Below, piece by piece: positions 49,140-60,578 of a DNA stretch of 64,000 bases. Within the stretch, counting starts at the first letter, position 1, and each line of letters begins with the position of its first letter. The notes under the pieces were generated by a model. The model worked only from the letters and a program-made list of their open reading frames with translations. It searched no databases and was not told where the DNA came from. The stretch is from Microbotryum silenes-acaulis (Eukaryota; Basidiomycota; Microbotryomycetes; Microbotryales; Microbotryaceae), in assembly GCA_003665825.1 (NCBI GenBank), contig QPFY01000006.1, positions 310,001-374,000 on the forward strand, written 5' to 3'. Position numbers and translations under genes: made by a program.

Positions 49140-52125
49140 ATGGCAACCGTCACCAGCATCAGGGCAGTCGAGCCAGCCTTTGATACTCACACCAACACGA
49201 ACCAAAGTGAGTCCGCCTTCCATCCCAAGTCCTTAATCGACTGAGTGAGCCAGATGCGGAGGCAATTCGGCGCTCGCCGGCCCCCACGGGCTATCCTCGC
49301 AAAGTCCAGACCGGCTCCGATTCGGGACCTGCGCCGTGGGGTGTGTGCTCTTCGGAGGCTCAGGTTCTGTCGCGGCGTATACCGCCTGTTCTCGTGTCCT
49401 GTTGCATTTCTTCTCTTTCTGTTGTCATTTTGGTCGATGCCACTCGAGGGCCATTGAGTGACGGCCCTCGAGTGACAAGTTCTCAGAATAGCGACTGACC
49501 GTGACGACTTGTCCTCGGACCTCGCGCAGCCTCATCGCCATCGTTCAAACCTTCGGCGCTCGGCCCCAAAAAGATTCATCATTCGCCCTCGTTCTCGTCG
49601 CCGCCTTCGCTAGGAGGCACCAAAAATGCCGGGGGATCATTTCTCACACCGCTTTCGGCCGATTCCAATAAGGGCTTGAATCGCAAGAACTCGGTCAGCC
49701 AGATCCCGCTGACCGCCGCGGCCGTCTCGTACCCGACTATCGTGGCGCGCTCGAACGGGCATTCGAATTTTGTCCCCTGTGGTCCTGCACCGACCCCGAC
49801 GTCAAAATCGAACTTGACCGGCAAGGAATCGCGAGAGAGCCTTTACACGCCAAAAGAGGACGACCCTTCTCAAGCTGTTATTCTTACCGTGAAACGAGGA
49901 TCCAAAACCCGACCAGCCCCGCTCAAAATTACGCCGAGCAACCACACCTTCCTCTCGCCGTTGTTCGAGAAGACGGGCATCTCGAACAAGCTCGGGTTTG
50001 GATCGGGAAAAGACGCTATGAGCTCGTCGTCAGAACGAGTTACCACACCACGGAGCTGGTCGTCTAGGAGGGCTTCCAGACTGGAGTCGAATGGCAGCGA
50101 GCCAAGAGCGACTTCTGCTGACGTGAGTCGACCGAAATCGCATCGCATTCGTGGGATATTTTGCGAAGCTCATAACTGACTGAAACCATCCTACCCCACG
50201 ATCGGAACGTGCAGAGGCCAACATCGGTCAGCTATCCATATGCCGACGAAACACGAAGCACCGAGGCGATGCTTGCACGGGCGATCGAGTCGCAAGGCGG
50301 CCAGGACCTCACGCGCCAGAGCGGCATTACGTACCCTTCCGGTAACACCCCGAACAGTGCACCTGCAGCGACAACCTCACCACGAGTTCCAGTGCACACG
50401 ATTCCTCCCCCATCAGCCGAACGGGTACCCGCACCGCACTGGCCGCGGATGCCCTCGACAGCCTTGCCGACCTCGGTCGTGACGCCTCCTCCACCTCCTT
50501 TGGAACTTCGGCGGCCGAGTGCTACTTTACACCGTCGCTCGGCGTCGGCCGAGGAGTCGTCCCCCCAGCCGCTCCAACGCTCCACATTCGGGCTTCCGGA
50601 GCGGTCGCAGCTCGGGAGCCGACCCGTGACGTCCTACGTACCCTCGATCAGTGGTTCAGCCCCGTCACAGCACCCAATTTCGACCGAGACGTCTACGACA
50701 TCGCACCAAGCAGCCCATCCGCCTTCAGTCTCGCCACCCGTAAGCGCAACGGCAGAGCCCAACCAGTTGGCGGCCTTGCGAGGTGGTCGACGGTCCAGCT
50801 CGACGACGTCTTCTTCCGGGGGTTCGCTCTTAGGAACCTACAACCAAGATCGTCGCGCTACGGTCCGAGTCGACGACTTTGCTTCGTCCAAACGACGTGG
50901 TAGCCCACCGCCTCCTGCGGGAACCTCTTCGTCTCGTCGACCTTCGACCGCGCACGCACCCCAGGTGCCGAGCGCGGAACATGTCAGCATTAGCCTTAAG
51001 GCGGCTACGCCCTCTGCTGCATCCCGCGAAATCGCACGGCCGGCGCTGAGCAACGACGGCATCACCTTGCTCTTGACGAGTAATCACCGACCCGAGAATC
51101 TCGAGGTCGGATGGAGCTGCACGAGCGGTATCGGCGAAGATGGCGTTCCTTATTCGACGTACTCGTTGACGCTCAAACCCAAGGCTCTAGCGCCGGTCCG
51201 CCGCCGGTCTTCTGCTACTTCTGCGCGCAACATCCAACCTGTCTCCCGCGCTGCTGCGGCACCCAACGACGTCGAATCGACTAAGGCGTCACTGTTCTCG
51301 TACAGGCTCAGCTCGGAATCGGCCTCCGACCGTTCGCCCTCTCAGAGCGGGCCTTCGGATCCTGGATCACCGAGATCGGCGCCGACCCCCAACAGCGCCA
51401 AGTTACCCGACGGTTCGGACTCTGTGCCCGCCCCTCAACTTTCCGCTGGCGGCGATGCAGCGAGTGCGATAGCGTTGGAGGCCCCGTGGCTCATCACACC
51501 TGCCGACGCCGTTCTGCAACGCCGCAACTCGGCCCATCCCAAGGTGGCGCCGAGCCCTACGAAGCAGAGGTTCGACAAGTACCTGATGCAACAGAATGGG
51601 GCGGCTTCCGGTGCATTGGGCCTCGGTTTCTCGCTTGGTCCTGCGTCTGTCCCTGCAGCCGCGGCGCAGACGATGACTCGTCCCTCTCTTGCGGACCGAT
51701 CGCACTGGTCGTTCGAATCGGATCCTCGGACGCCGACGCGCACACGTCCAAGCCACATCTCCTTCCCCGATCCTATGGGCACTCGGTCACGCCAAGATTC
51801 GATCTTCGTCGCTGGTATCCTAGGTGTCCCCGAGAACGACGTTGACGAATCGCTCAAGATGCTTAGTCAAATCCCCACGCCGAACCCTCAGGAGTCGTCC
51901 GAAGATTCGGAATACGACGATTCGGACGAAGAGGGAGAGATCCATGGTGTGACGAGGAAAGAGGAGAGGTTGGTCGCGGCGAGGCAGAGGGTGAGGATGA
52001 TGAGTAAATGGAGTGATACGGATGGGGACGAGGAGGAGGATGAGAACGAGATTGAGGCGAGTACGCCGGATTCAGTTGGGGGAAGTGTAGGGAGTGAAGC
52101 GCCGTCGCCGGTTGTCAAGGCGTGA
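49140..52125 (+). CDS. Ser/Pro-rich protein of unknown function
   Basis: Exons 49140-49206, 49530-50122 and 50215-52125 join in phase to 856 residues. The first exon encodes only 22 residues and is followed by a 323-nt intron, long for this window. The protein is mostly low-complexity Ser, Pro, Thr and Arg, with many RRxS-type sites. One short ordered-looking patch (ITLLLTSNHRPENLEVGWSC) and a very acidic C-terminus (EDSEYDDSDEEGEI) stand out. I do not recognise a family. It could be a regulatory or scaffold protein; that is a guess from composition. Confidence 0.75.
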
Positions 52126-52506
52126 GATTGGAGGAGGGTTCTGTGGCTGTTAATGTAGATCGAAGTAGCTTTGCAGTCCGCGTATATGTTGACATTTTTT
52201 ATCATTATCGTGTGTAGCTCCTGCCATTTATTCAGTTCTCGTATCGCCGCGTCTGCTTATCAGCTTTCCGGTAGCTCGCGTGTCAGTTTAAAGTAGCCTC
52301 GTCTTGCTTGACTCATTCGGAGGTCCATTTTGTTCGTATTCAAGTGAGAGCCTGCGAGCCAAGGACATGAATTTGAAGGTTATATTTCACAGAACACAAC
52401 TTTGTAAGGCTGTGTAAAGATGAGATCCGCTAGGAAGAAGGGCACGAACAGAGGAGAAGAATTTTTGAACTTGGGACAAAGCTGTCGGATCGCACTTTAC
52501 CCTTCT
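52126..52506. other. Convergent intergenic stretch
   Basis: 3' ends of the Ser/Pro-rich gene (+) and the TRA2-like gene (-) face each other here. No gene is seen. Confidence 0.4.
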
Positions 52507-54134
52507 TTAGTACCTGTAGCGCTCCCTGTCGTCGTAGCGTCGGTCTCGCGGGGGAGCGGGAGGGTAATCATCGCGCCTCCTATCGTCGTAACGACGCATC
52601 GGCTGGGCGTACGAGTCGTAACCTCCTCCACCACGACGATCATCGTAGGCGCCGTAGCCAGCAGGAGGGGGAGGGGGTCGGCGATCATCATAGTACGAAC
52701 CACCACGGCCACCATATCCGCCTCCTCCTCCACCACCGTATCCACCACGGTCGTAACCACGGTCGTAACCTCCTCCACCTCGGTCCGAGCCATACGCGCT
52801 ACCTCGGGGAGGCAATTCGTCGCGCTTGGGGGGTCCGTGATATTGACCCGGGGTAGGGGTGCGCGCACGACCTCGGCGAGCGTGTTGGACGTTCATCGTG
52901 CGGCCCATGAGTTCGGTCGCGTTCAGGCCGGCGATGGCGGCGTCGGCCTCTTCGGGGGTTTCCATGGTGACGAAGGCGAAGCCGCGAGATTCCTTGGAGT
53001 GCGGGTCACGGACGACTTGGCACTTGGCAATCTGTGAGGGCAGAGTGGGTCAGGTCAAGGCTCGACGACTATACGTTGCAATGGCGCGGTGAGACTTACT
53101 CGGCCGAACTTGGCAAAGACCTCATCCAGGTCACGGTCCTCGACGCGGGTCGACAAGCCCGAGACGTGCAAGTTGTTGCCCGGGTTGGTATCACCGCCGC
53201 CGTTGTGGGAAGGCCTACTGGGGCAGAAGCGAGAGTCGGTTTCGGGTGCCGGTAATTAAAAGAGAACACGAGGGATGGTGACGTACCTGGGACGCTCCTC
53301 TTGACGACGCCCGGGGGAGCGACTGCGCTCATCGCGCTGCTCGCGTCGGGGCGAGGGGGAGCGCTCGTCGTTGCGTAATTCTGTCGTGAGCGTGAGGTGG
53401 AGGTATGAGGGCGAAAAGGTGGATCAAGTGAGGGAAGGTCGGAAGAGAGGCGTCAGTCGGTCGTGTGCGCGGAGGTCAACTGGGTGAGTAGTAGTGCGTG
53501 GCCGGGGCCGAGGCTGGGGGTGGAGCAGGGGCGCTGGTACATGACTAGATCAAACGGCCGAGGGATCGATACATTCGTGTGAAACGAGACGGCACGCTGC
53601 GAGCCGAGAGCGCCGGAAATCCGTAGCAGACGACAAGGGGCGAGCGCCAGAAAGTGACTTGCGTCATACAGGGCCGGGCATGGCAAGTGGCAGCTGGCGC
53701 GCTGGGTGACAAGGGCAGGCGGCGACAGGCAGGCAGGCGACAGGCAGGCGACAGGCAGGCGACAGGCAGGCGACAGGCAGGCGGCAGGCAGGCGACAGGC
53801 AGGCGACAGGCAGGCGGCAGGCAGGCGACAGCGACAGGCGGGCGACCTTTAGTCGAGTACGGACAACTACGCAGCGAGAACCGAGGTCGACATCGACATC
53901 GACATATGCAGGCTCAGGAGCGACCACAAGGTGTGAGTGACCGCGTCGTAATGACTAGCCGAGGGCGCAGGTGCGAGTGCGAGCGGTGTTTATCGCCCCA
54001 GTGCGATGCGGTGCGGTGCATACAGGTGATCCATACCATGACCGAGCATAGAGCTAAGGAGAATGGTTGTGGGGGACAAGCTCGGGTAGTGTGGCAGAGG
54101 GTGGAGACGGTGGCTGACCTTGGGAATCGGCCAT
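52507..54134 (-). CDS. TRA2-like RS/RRM splicing regulator
   Basis: Exons 54134-54119 (16 nt), 53380-53287, 53214-53100 and 53031-52507 join to 249 residues. The start MADSQ splices into an Arg/Ser segment (ERSPSPRR, ERSRSPGRR). One RRM follows, with RNP2 as NNLHVSGL and RNP1 as SRGFAFVTM. The C-terminus is Gly/Tyr/Asp/Arg-rich (RGG/YDDRR type). This domain order fits transformer-2-like splicing activators, which bind purine-rich exonic enhancers in the nucleus. The first intron is 738 nt and holds an 11-bp minisatellite. The acceptor before the RRM exon is a tandem CAG/TAG. SRSF-type RRM proteins are an alternative assignment. Confidence 0.85.
53715..53845 (+). repeat. 11-bp minisatellite in the first intron of the TRA2-like gene
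   Basis: About eleven head-to-tail copies of GCAGGCGACAG, with GCAGGCGGCAG variants. In the sense of the gene (minus strand) the transcript would carry repeated CUGCCUGUCGC. Confidence 0.85.
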
Positions 54135-54433
54135 GGTGGATGTTGTTGGGTTGGCGGCGTTTGCGTGGTGGGTAGCAGGAGCAGGAGCGCAAGCCAACGT
54201 GCGGCTGAGCGGGCGGCGCGCGTCACGATCGCTGTAAAACCATTGACAAAGTATGCTTTTGGAACATTACAAACAGGTTGACCCATTAACTCTGGCTGCG
54301 CACGCAGTCGCTAGTATGCCTGCAGCACGCCTCGATAGTAGATGTGTACCTTCTCAAAAAGTACTTATCAATCGCATCCGTCTTCCTCTAGGCTATAACA
54401 TGTAGCCCATACTCGAACCCCGAAGCCTCGCTA

Positions 54434-55002
54434 TCATGTTATTGTAAGACGCGCGACTCTTTTAAGTTCAATCATGCCACGATCGTCTGAGCCGTCCCTC
54501 TCGTGCGTACGTTCACTAGAACCGGCGAAGATATCAGGATGTGGTGCATGGAGATTGAAATGAAATCGTTCTCTTGGAACTTGCCGGAGTGAAGAATGCA
54601 GAGCGCATACGTGCTTCCCAAATTTGACGTGGCCGGGGATCACTGCAGTCCATTGGGTGGGCGCTACTACCTGAGCCTACAGAATTCTTCTGTAATCGTG
54701 CAGGGTGTAAGAGCCAGCAGACTTGTATCTTCTACTCACTCCCCACTGGACACCATAGTCTCAAGAACCGCCATCGTTGCCGGCAGGAGTGCTGGGGGAA
54801 GACAGATCGTGGTGGCGAGTGACACGAGACGGAGAAGCATCTATTAGTCCACGCTGGACGGAGGTCGAGCTCGTCTTGTTGAGCTGTGATCTCATCTTGT
54901 ATGTGCCTTGTAATCAAAGGAGTGGGGAGCTCACCGAACACACACAGCTTGTTTCCTTGTTTGAAGATGAAAAGCGGATGCGATCGACAGGCAGCCGTCC
55001 AT
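54434..55002 (-). pseudogene. Degenerate DUF6534 membrane-protein gene
   Basis: Three pieces align in order with the intact DUF6534 gene 2 kb to the right. 55002-54935 (SIASAFHLQTRKQAVCV) matches its helix-5 exon and ends at the same splice position. 54853-54740 (MLLRLVSLATTICLPPALL) matches its helix-6 exon. The region from 54676 down to about 54580 (KHVCALHSSLRQ) matches the last helix and LNAR motif. Between the first two pieces the conserved LDYML became VD, two stops and ML. Upstream exons are not recognisable. It is a tandem-duplicate relic. Confidence 0.7.
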
Positions 55003-55655
55003 GGCCCGTCACACGAAAGGGTATGCTTGAATCCAGCTTCACAAAGCGCGCCAGCAGAGTACGCTCAAGAGTACGAGACACTTGCACACGTGCCGAAAGT
55101 CCAAAGAGAACTCATGTATTGTGGTATAGCACAGTGTACGATCCAAGGTGATATGAGAAGATATGGGATGAAACGAGATTAGGGATTATCCATGCTGCCC
55201 AAGGTGGGAGAGTCGAAAAAGTGACCCGACCGGCCGAGAGACAGGGGTCGAGAGGAAGTGAGCGCGGGAGAGGGGTAGAACCGGGAACGAGACCGAGAAC
55301 GGAAACGGGATTCCGATTCCCAACGAGACTTGAAGCAAGCAGAAAGTGAGAGCCGTATAAGATGCTGTGCTGGATCCTAGGAGTGGTCTACCTGAGAACA
55401 AAAAGCAAGCTCCCTTGAGACGTCCCGCTCCGCCCCCTTCCTTCCCTTTCACCTTTCACCGCCTTCAACCCGCAGGTAGCCGCTTTTCCCGCTTTTTCCT
55501 GCAAGTAGCCGCTCTTGCCGCTGCATTCTCTTCCGGTCCGGTCTTCCGTCCGAACCCCGCACCCCGCCCTACGTTCCCCACCATTTCTCGTCATTTTCCG
55601 AGTCTTCTCCGCGCAGAGGTGAAGGGGCGTCATAATCGCCTCCTGTGAGCCGTCT

Positions 55656-56246
55656 TCAGCGTTCTTTATTATCCGTCCGGCCCGGTGCTCCGTATGCACC
55701 TCTGCCGCTTGATTGATGGATGATTGATCCTTGAGAGATCGACGTACTGACTGAATGTACCCGGAAGCGCTTTATTGATGAGATATCTGCTGTGAAGGGT
55801 GCGCCCCGGCCCTCCCACGGGCCGTGCCCACAACTGAGACAAGCTCTCCTCTCCTTAAGCTTATTTGAAGAGAAACTGTTTCTTCTTTCTTTCTTTCCTT
55901 TTCTGGGCTTCAGACTACCTAGACGTTTTAGATCGTCCTGAAACGTCGCGAACACGTCAACAGTCGATTGCAGCAGTTCTCGCGACCTTTGAGGGATCAA
56001 ACCCTGACATCCGCCGAAGTGGCTGTCATTAACCTGATCGATCGCCCGAGCCATTTTATCGTCGAGGTGCCAAAGTCCGGAACTTGGGTAGTGTGAGGTC
56101 CATGGCGTCAGTGCGTCCCGGACCACTGCCGCATCCAACATCCGAGGCCGGGCGGGTCCTTGCGCCGCGACGTATTGCGTGGCGTCATCCTGAACACCCC
56201 GCAGATTGAATCGTGCAAGGGGTGCGAAGGGAATGTTACGGCTCAA
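55656..56246 (-). CDS. Possible hypothetical protein
   Basis: A 196-codon frame whose first 110 codons look protein-like (for example DDKMARAIDQVNDSHFGG). The rest does not. No start context, introns or family support it. It may be chance, or one exon of an unseen gene. The remainder of 55003-56831 shows nothing else. Confidence 0.2.
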   Translation of the reverse strand: MSRNIPFAPLARFNLRGVQDDATQYVAAQGPARPRMLDAAVVRDALTPWTSHYPSSGLWHLDDKMARAIDQVNDSHFGGCQGLIPQRSRELLQSTVDVFATFQDDLKRLGSLKPRKGKKERRNSFSSNKLKERRACLSCGHGPWEGRGAPFTADISSIKRFRVHSVSTSISQGSIIHQSSGRGAYGAPGRTDNKER

Positions 56247-56831
56247 CTAGGTAGAGTCTATGAGCAGAGCAGGCTCAAATGAATCGAGACAGTTGTGTCT
56301 GACCATGCACGGTCAATACTAATAGTGTCCTTTCTGACACCCAGTGGCAGCTGACTCCGGAAATGGTGATCCGTGTTGTAATTTCGGGGTTGATGTACCG
56401 AATGAATGAAGTTTCGCACGCGCTACGTGTCGTTGATAGATGACCTATTGTGAGATAGAGTATCGCCAAGGTCAATCAACTTGTAGCAGGGCGAATGGGC
56501 GAGATAGATATCGAGTGTGTGTTAAGGAAGGGAGAGAGAGAATGAGACCAGAGCCTTAGACAGTATCCGCTTGCAAGCCATCTTTCAGACTCAGTCCGAA
56601 TCCAGACACCGGGACTACTCGCACTGTGCTCATCGGGAGTTCTTCTCCGGTCGGTAACGGATTTGGAATCACAGCAATTCCGAACTTGATTGATTGCCGC
56701 CTTACAAAGATCTGCATTCAAAACATCGAATCTTTCCTCATTCTACTCCCCTCCCCCTCTTTCGCGTGCAGCTTCAGTGCTACAGCGTTCGAACATCATC
56801 TTGACTCGCAGCGCGCTCACTGCTTCCCAAG

Positions 56832-58613
56832 TCATTGTAAATCGATCGAATAAATTTGCTTCGCAGACTCGGTCCCTGAAGATGTTTGATCCTCCTCGTT
56901 TTTCTTTGACCGAAGAGCAAGCTTCTTCGTTACATTGCTTGAACTTGAAGAGAGGTCCTTGCGGCCGGTCACGGAGGGGGATGCGTTCTTCATTGTCGAG
57001 CGCGAACGCGCTTCGGCGAGAATTTCGTGGCGGGCGTTGACTTGTGAGAGAGGAAAAGGGATCAGATGTTAGCTATTAGGGTCGAGTTTGGTAGTGGAAG
57101 GGGTGAGTTAGGGGTGCTTACGAGCGTGGAGGATGCAGACCGTGTAGAGGGCCCCGAGGATGACGGTGCAGAAATTCCATGACTATCGGACGGAACTCGA
57201 AACACAGGGTGCCAGTTCAGAATACTAGGAGCGGTAGCAAGAATCGCGCACTATCTGAAATTCCGGGTGGAAAATTACTCACCCGTCCAGAGGCATTGAT
57301 GATCTGCAAAATCGCCATCACGGCCGAGACGATCGCAGGTGGGATGCAAGTCGTGATTGCAAGTGATGCGAGACGAATGAGCATGTAGTCGAGGCTGTGG
57401 AATGGAATCGTGAGACGTGACGTGAGCATCCGGGGTTGAATATGTAATCGATACCTATCTCAAACAGAAAGACGTACCGGTGACCGACGGCTTTCTTCCT
57501 CGTCTGAAGCGAGTAATACGCGAATGCGGCGGAGAGGTAGACATCCGTGATCTGCGGCAAGAAATTGGAAAGTTCGAACTATCAGTAGTTGTCATATCCA
57601 ACCCCAAGTGTGCCACTCACAAAGAGACAGAAAGCCCAGCCTGGGACCCAGACTGTGTTTGCTCCCGTGTAGGCTTTCTTCCCTAGGCTATGCCCGACTA
57701 CAAGAATATCACAACGGGGTGAGCCGCTGTCCCTCTGCAGGCGATTGTATGCGGCTGTATAGCTTACCCACTTTCGTCGCAAAGATGGTGAAAGAAATGA
57801 GCGAAGAGAATGTACCCAAGAGTGCCAGAAGCGTGGGAAGGACGCGTTTCAAGGAGGCCTACAGTGTCGAAAGAAAACGAGCGATTAGGATCGGAAAAGA
57901 ACAAGTTTACTGGAAGGGAGCACTTACGACCCATAGACGGTAACAAAGATAGCCTTGAGCAGCGATGAGAGGGATGTCGTTCAGGACGATGGCGGCTCGG
58001 TCGGTCCAGGGAAAGGGGGGTGGGGTTCGTTTGCCGTAGCGTGCGAAGAGGCACTGACAAACGCCGAAGTCGAGGAGCATGGATCAATCAGGGGCATCAT
58101 TGTGAATTCGGAGGGGAAGACGTACTGTAGCATAGACGGTCTTGAGATTCATGAGTGACTTGACGCTCAGAACAGACACGACAAAAATGAGGAGTACTCT
58201 GTCGGAATTTACCACCGCCACCGCCACAGTCCAAAGCATGAGCTCCGTGTATGCTACGAGCCGAGGCGCGGAAGCTCGAAGAAGTTGCTCACTTAAAATA
58301 AATCGGATCTTTCGAGCCGCGTCGGAAGTACCATGTTGTTTGAGCCGCAACCATTCCAAGGAGGAAAGTTTGGAAGATGATGCCGACTACGAAGGCGCCT
58401 GGCGAGATAACGGTAAGAAGAACATGGTGCGTGTTCGGTCAGTCTGTCTGCACCGGAAACTTCCCCGTGGGTTTCGTCCTGTCTCGCGATCGTCGACATC
58501 CAGTTGTACCCGGACCAGCTTGCGCATGATGATGTGTACTCACCTCGTTCATGCTCCATAGCGTCTATCATCTCTCTTACTCCGGCGCCCGAAGGTTGCA
58601 CAAGGAAAGCCAT
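56832..58613 (-). CDS. DUF6534 seven-helix membrane protein
   Basis: Ten exons (58613-58544, 58398-58293, 58198-58126, 58053-57928, 57858-57768, 57697-57621, 57551-57478, 57394-57283, 57182-57122, 57040-56832) join with every phase matching, giving 332 residues. The family pattern is clear: GAFVVGIIFQTFLLGMVAAQ, then TTWYFRRGSKD, the helix with QGYLCYRLW, ITDVYLSAAFAYYSLQTRK, MLIRLASLAITTCIPPAIV, and the closing LNAR motif. DUF6534 proteins are seven-helix membrane proteins greatly expanded in basidiomycetes; their function is unknown. The Ser/Lys-rich tail should be cytosolic. A decayed copy lies just downstream. Confidence 0.9.
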
Positions 58614-59446
58614 AGTCGCCACGTTGCGCTTGTCGTTGCGAGACAGAGGAGTTTAGCCCCGGCCCCGTTGTCCTTGGGTCGAAAGGCGCAGAGAAGTGCC
58701 GAGACGGAGCTGTTTTGGAGAGGGCTCAAGCCAGGATCAATACAGATGGGCAGGGCTGCTTACTGTAACCAATGAGATCGTGGTAGGTCCACAAACCCAA
58801 GGAGGAAGAGATGCGCTGGGAGCTTCCTTTGGGGGGAAAGGCCGATTCCCCTATTTTATTTTGATTTCCGTTGCACCGTCGCATCCGTCGACTCTTCCGC
58901 GGACGGTTTTACGAAAGCCGGTGGCGGTTGGAAAGGAGTCGATTGCTTTCGCAGGGGCTCACGAATGTTCGGCGCCGAGACGTTATGAAGAAGGCTAGCA
59001 GGAATTTAGGACTCGAGTCTCGAAGCTGAGACTGAGCCATTTCCGCCATTTTGTTAGGTACTGGCAAGCGGGATGTGGCCTGGTGCATTCGGGAATGATC
59101 GGGGCCGGGCCTATCGAGCGCGACGTGTTTCAGGTTGCAGTTACCCCCGAGTCTCGGGCGTCGGGAGGCACGGCTGCCCGTCCTGACGGCCTTCAAGTAC
59201 AAGCTCGTGGAAGGCGAAGAGAGTGGAAGATGAGCTCTACTAGGGTCTAACGATTCCGTGATCATGTGGGCCTTTTCGAAGCAAGTTGCAGTGTCTCATT
59301 TCTCGTACGGGTGCCACTAGCTCTGCTTTCGGAGGTGCGTCTCCGGAAACTGCCGTCGCACGGAAATTTGACCCTCATTTCGAGTCCTTTGAAAGGTATA
59401 AAAAGACATAGGTTCACTCTGTTGAGTTGGGATACATGCAAGCAAT
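58614..59446. other. Intergenic stretch
   Basis: Promoter of the DUF6534 gene and 3' flank of the CsbD-like gene. No further gene is seen. Confidence 0.4.
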
Positions 59447-60174
59447 TTATTTGCCGGTCCAAGCGGCCTTTTCGGCCCTCATATTCCCCTGCTGCTGTTT
59501 CTCGATATCGCCGGTGACCATCCCGACAGCACTAAATTCGAGGAAAACTGAATCAGCCTAAGAATTTCCATCTAATCAGTGTCACAGAAATGTACCTCTC
59601 GACCTTGCCCTTTGCTCTCTCGAGGGAGACTTGAGGCACATGACCGTCGGCGAGGGCAGCCTTCCATTCGGCAGCTTCGGCTTTCTTGTTCCCCTCCGAA
59701 GCGGTCTTTTAATCACCCGTAATGAAACCGTAAGCACTGATCGAATCAAAGGATCAGTGATGAGCGACCTCATCCATGGCCAAAGCTTGAACCGTCATCG
59801 CGCCGAACTGACGACTGCAATTTCCCGCCGACGCTTTCGTACGCCGCTTCACTCTTGGCTTGTTGTTGCGCCGCTTGAAGTTCTTGAGTGCCTTGGTCGA
59901 GCAGATCTTGACCTTTTTCTTTCCATGTTGGGTCGGAGGAGACCGAACCGATCGTCTGTTCGTGGAGGGGAAGGGGGGGTTTAGTGACGAGCCTGAGGGC
60001 GCGTTAGGTGCGGCTACTAATAGCCTACGTCATTTTGAGTGGAGAGGCACTTGCGTTGTAGAGTGTGCCTTTGGCTTGTTGGACGTAGGCGTTGATTTGA
60101 GAGGAGGTTGTCGAAGTCGATGCTTCGGTTGTCGAGTCTTGGGCTTCTGCTTTTCCAGCGTCGGTGGAGGACAT
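59447..60174 (-). CDS. CsbD-like stress protein with an in-frame TAA
   Basis: Exons 60174-60055, 59955-59813, 59736-59596 and 59531-59447 join in phase to 163 codons. The first intron is GC-AG (donor GCAAGT). CsbD-family features are an Ala/Gln/Lys-rich helical protein with two repeats: SAYGFITGD then EGN, and SAVGMVTGD then QGN, followed by AEKAAW. Fungal members are small stress-induced proteins of unclear biochemistry. Codon 97 (59711-59709) is TAA. It falls exactly where a residue is needed to keep the two repeats equal in spacing, and the downstream frame is intact. The product is either truncated at 96 residues, extended by readthrough, or misread by a sequencing error. Confidence 0.75.
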
Positions 60175-60526
60175 GATGATGTTGATCACGTGCGCGGTAG
60201 GACGGGCGTGGCTGAGGCGGAGAATGAGCCGCGCGTGCGACGCTCAGCTGGGCGCTCTGCCGGGTTGACATCGCGGCGCGTGACTGCGTGTAAGAGCCGA
60301 GCGAGGGCGCGTAAGTGGCCGCGTGACCTCGCACGCGCACGTCCAGAGGCCCGTGTCTCAAACGCGCCTCTTGACTTCACGTCTCAACGCGCCTCTTGAC
60401 TTCAACCTCACCACAACGACCAATATTAAACTCAACGCACAATGACACACGTCAACTCAATTCGCTCTCGTCACCTTTGATCAAGCATCACCGGCGACAC
60501 CTCTCGAGGCCGCGTTCCCACTGCAG
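60175..60526. promoter_or_regulatory. Divergent promoter region (CsbD-like / ERCC6L2-like)
   Basis: 352 bp lie between two divergent start codons. It is rich in CGCG/GCGCG and has duplicated CGCGCCTCTTGACTTCA units at 60362-60378 and 60389-60405. No TATA box is evident. Confidence 0.4.
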
Positions 60527-60544
60527 ATGTCGGCCTTTAGGTCC

Positions 60545-60578
<34 letters not shown>

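Noticed and set aside
53715..53845. Regular short repeats resembling a CRISPR array
   Set aside because: The units are 11 bp, head to tail with no unique spacers, and lie in a fungal intron. It is a minisatellite.
54380..54460. Possible tRNA on the minus strand (GGTTCGAG box)
   Set aside because: The sequence around the TTCGAG loop cannot form a paired T-stem and no acceptor stem or anticodon arm fits.
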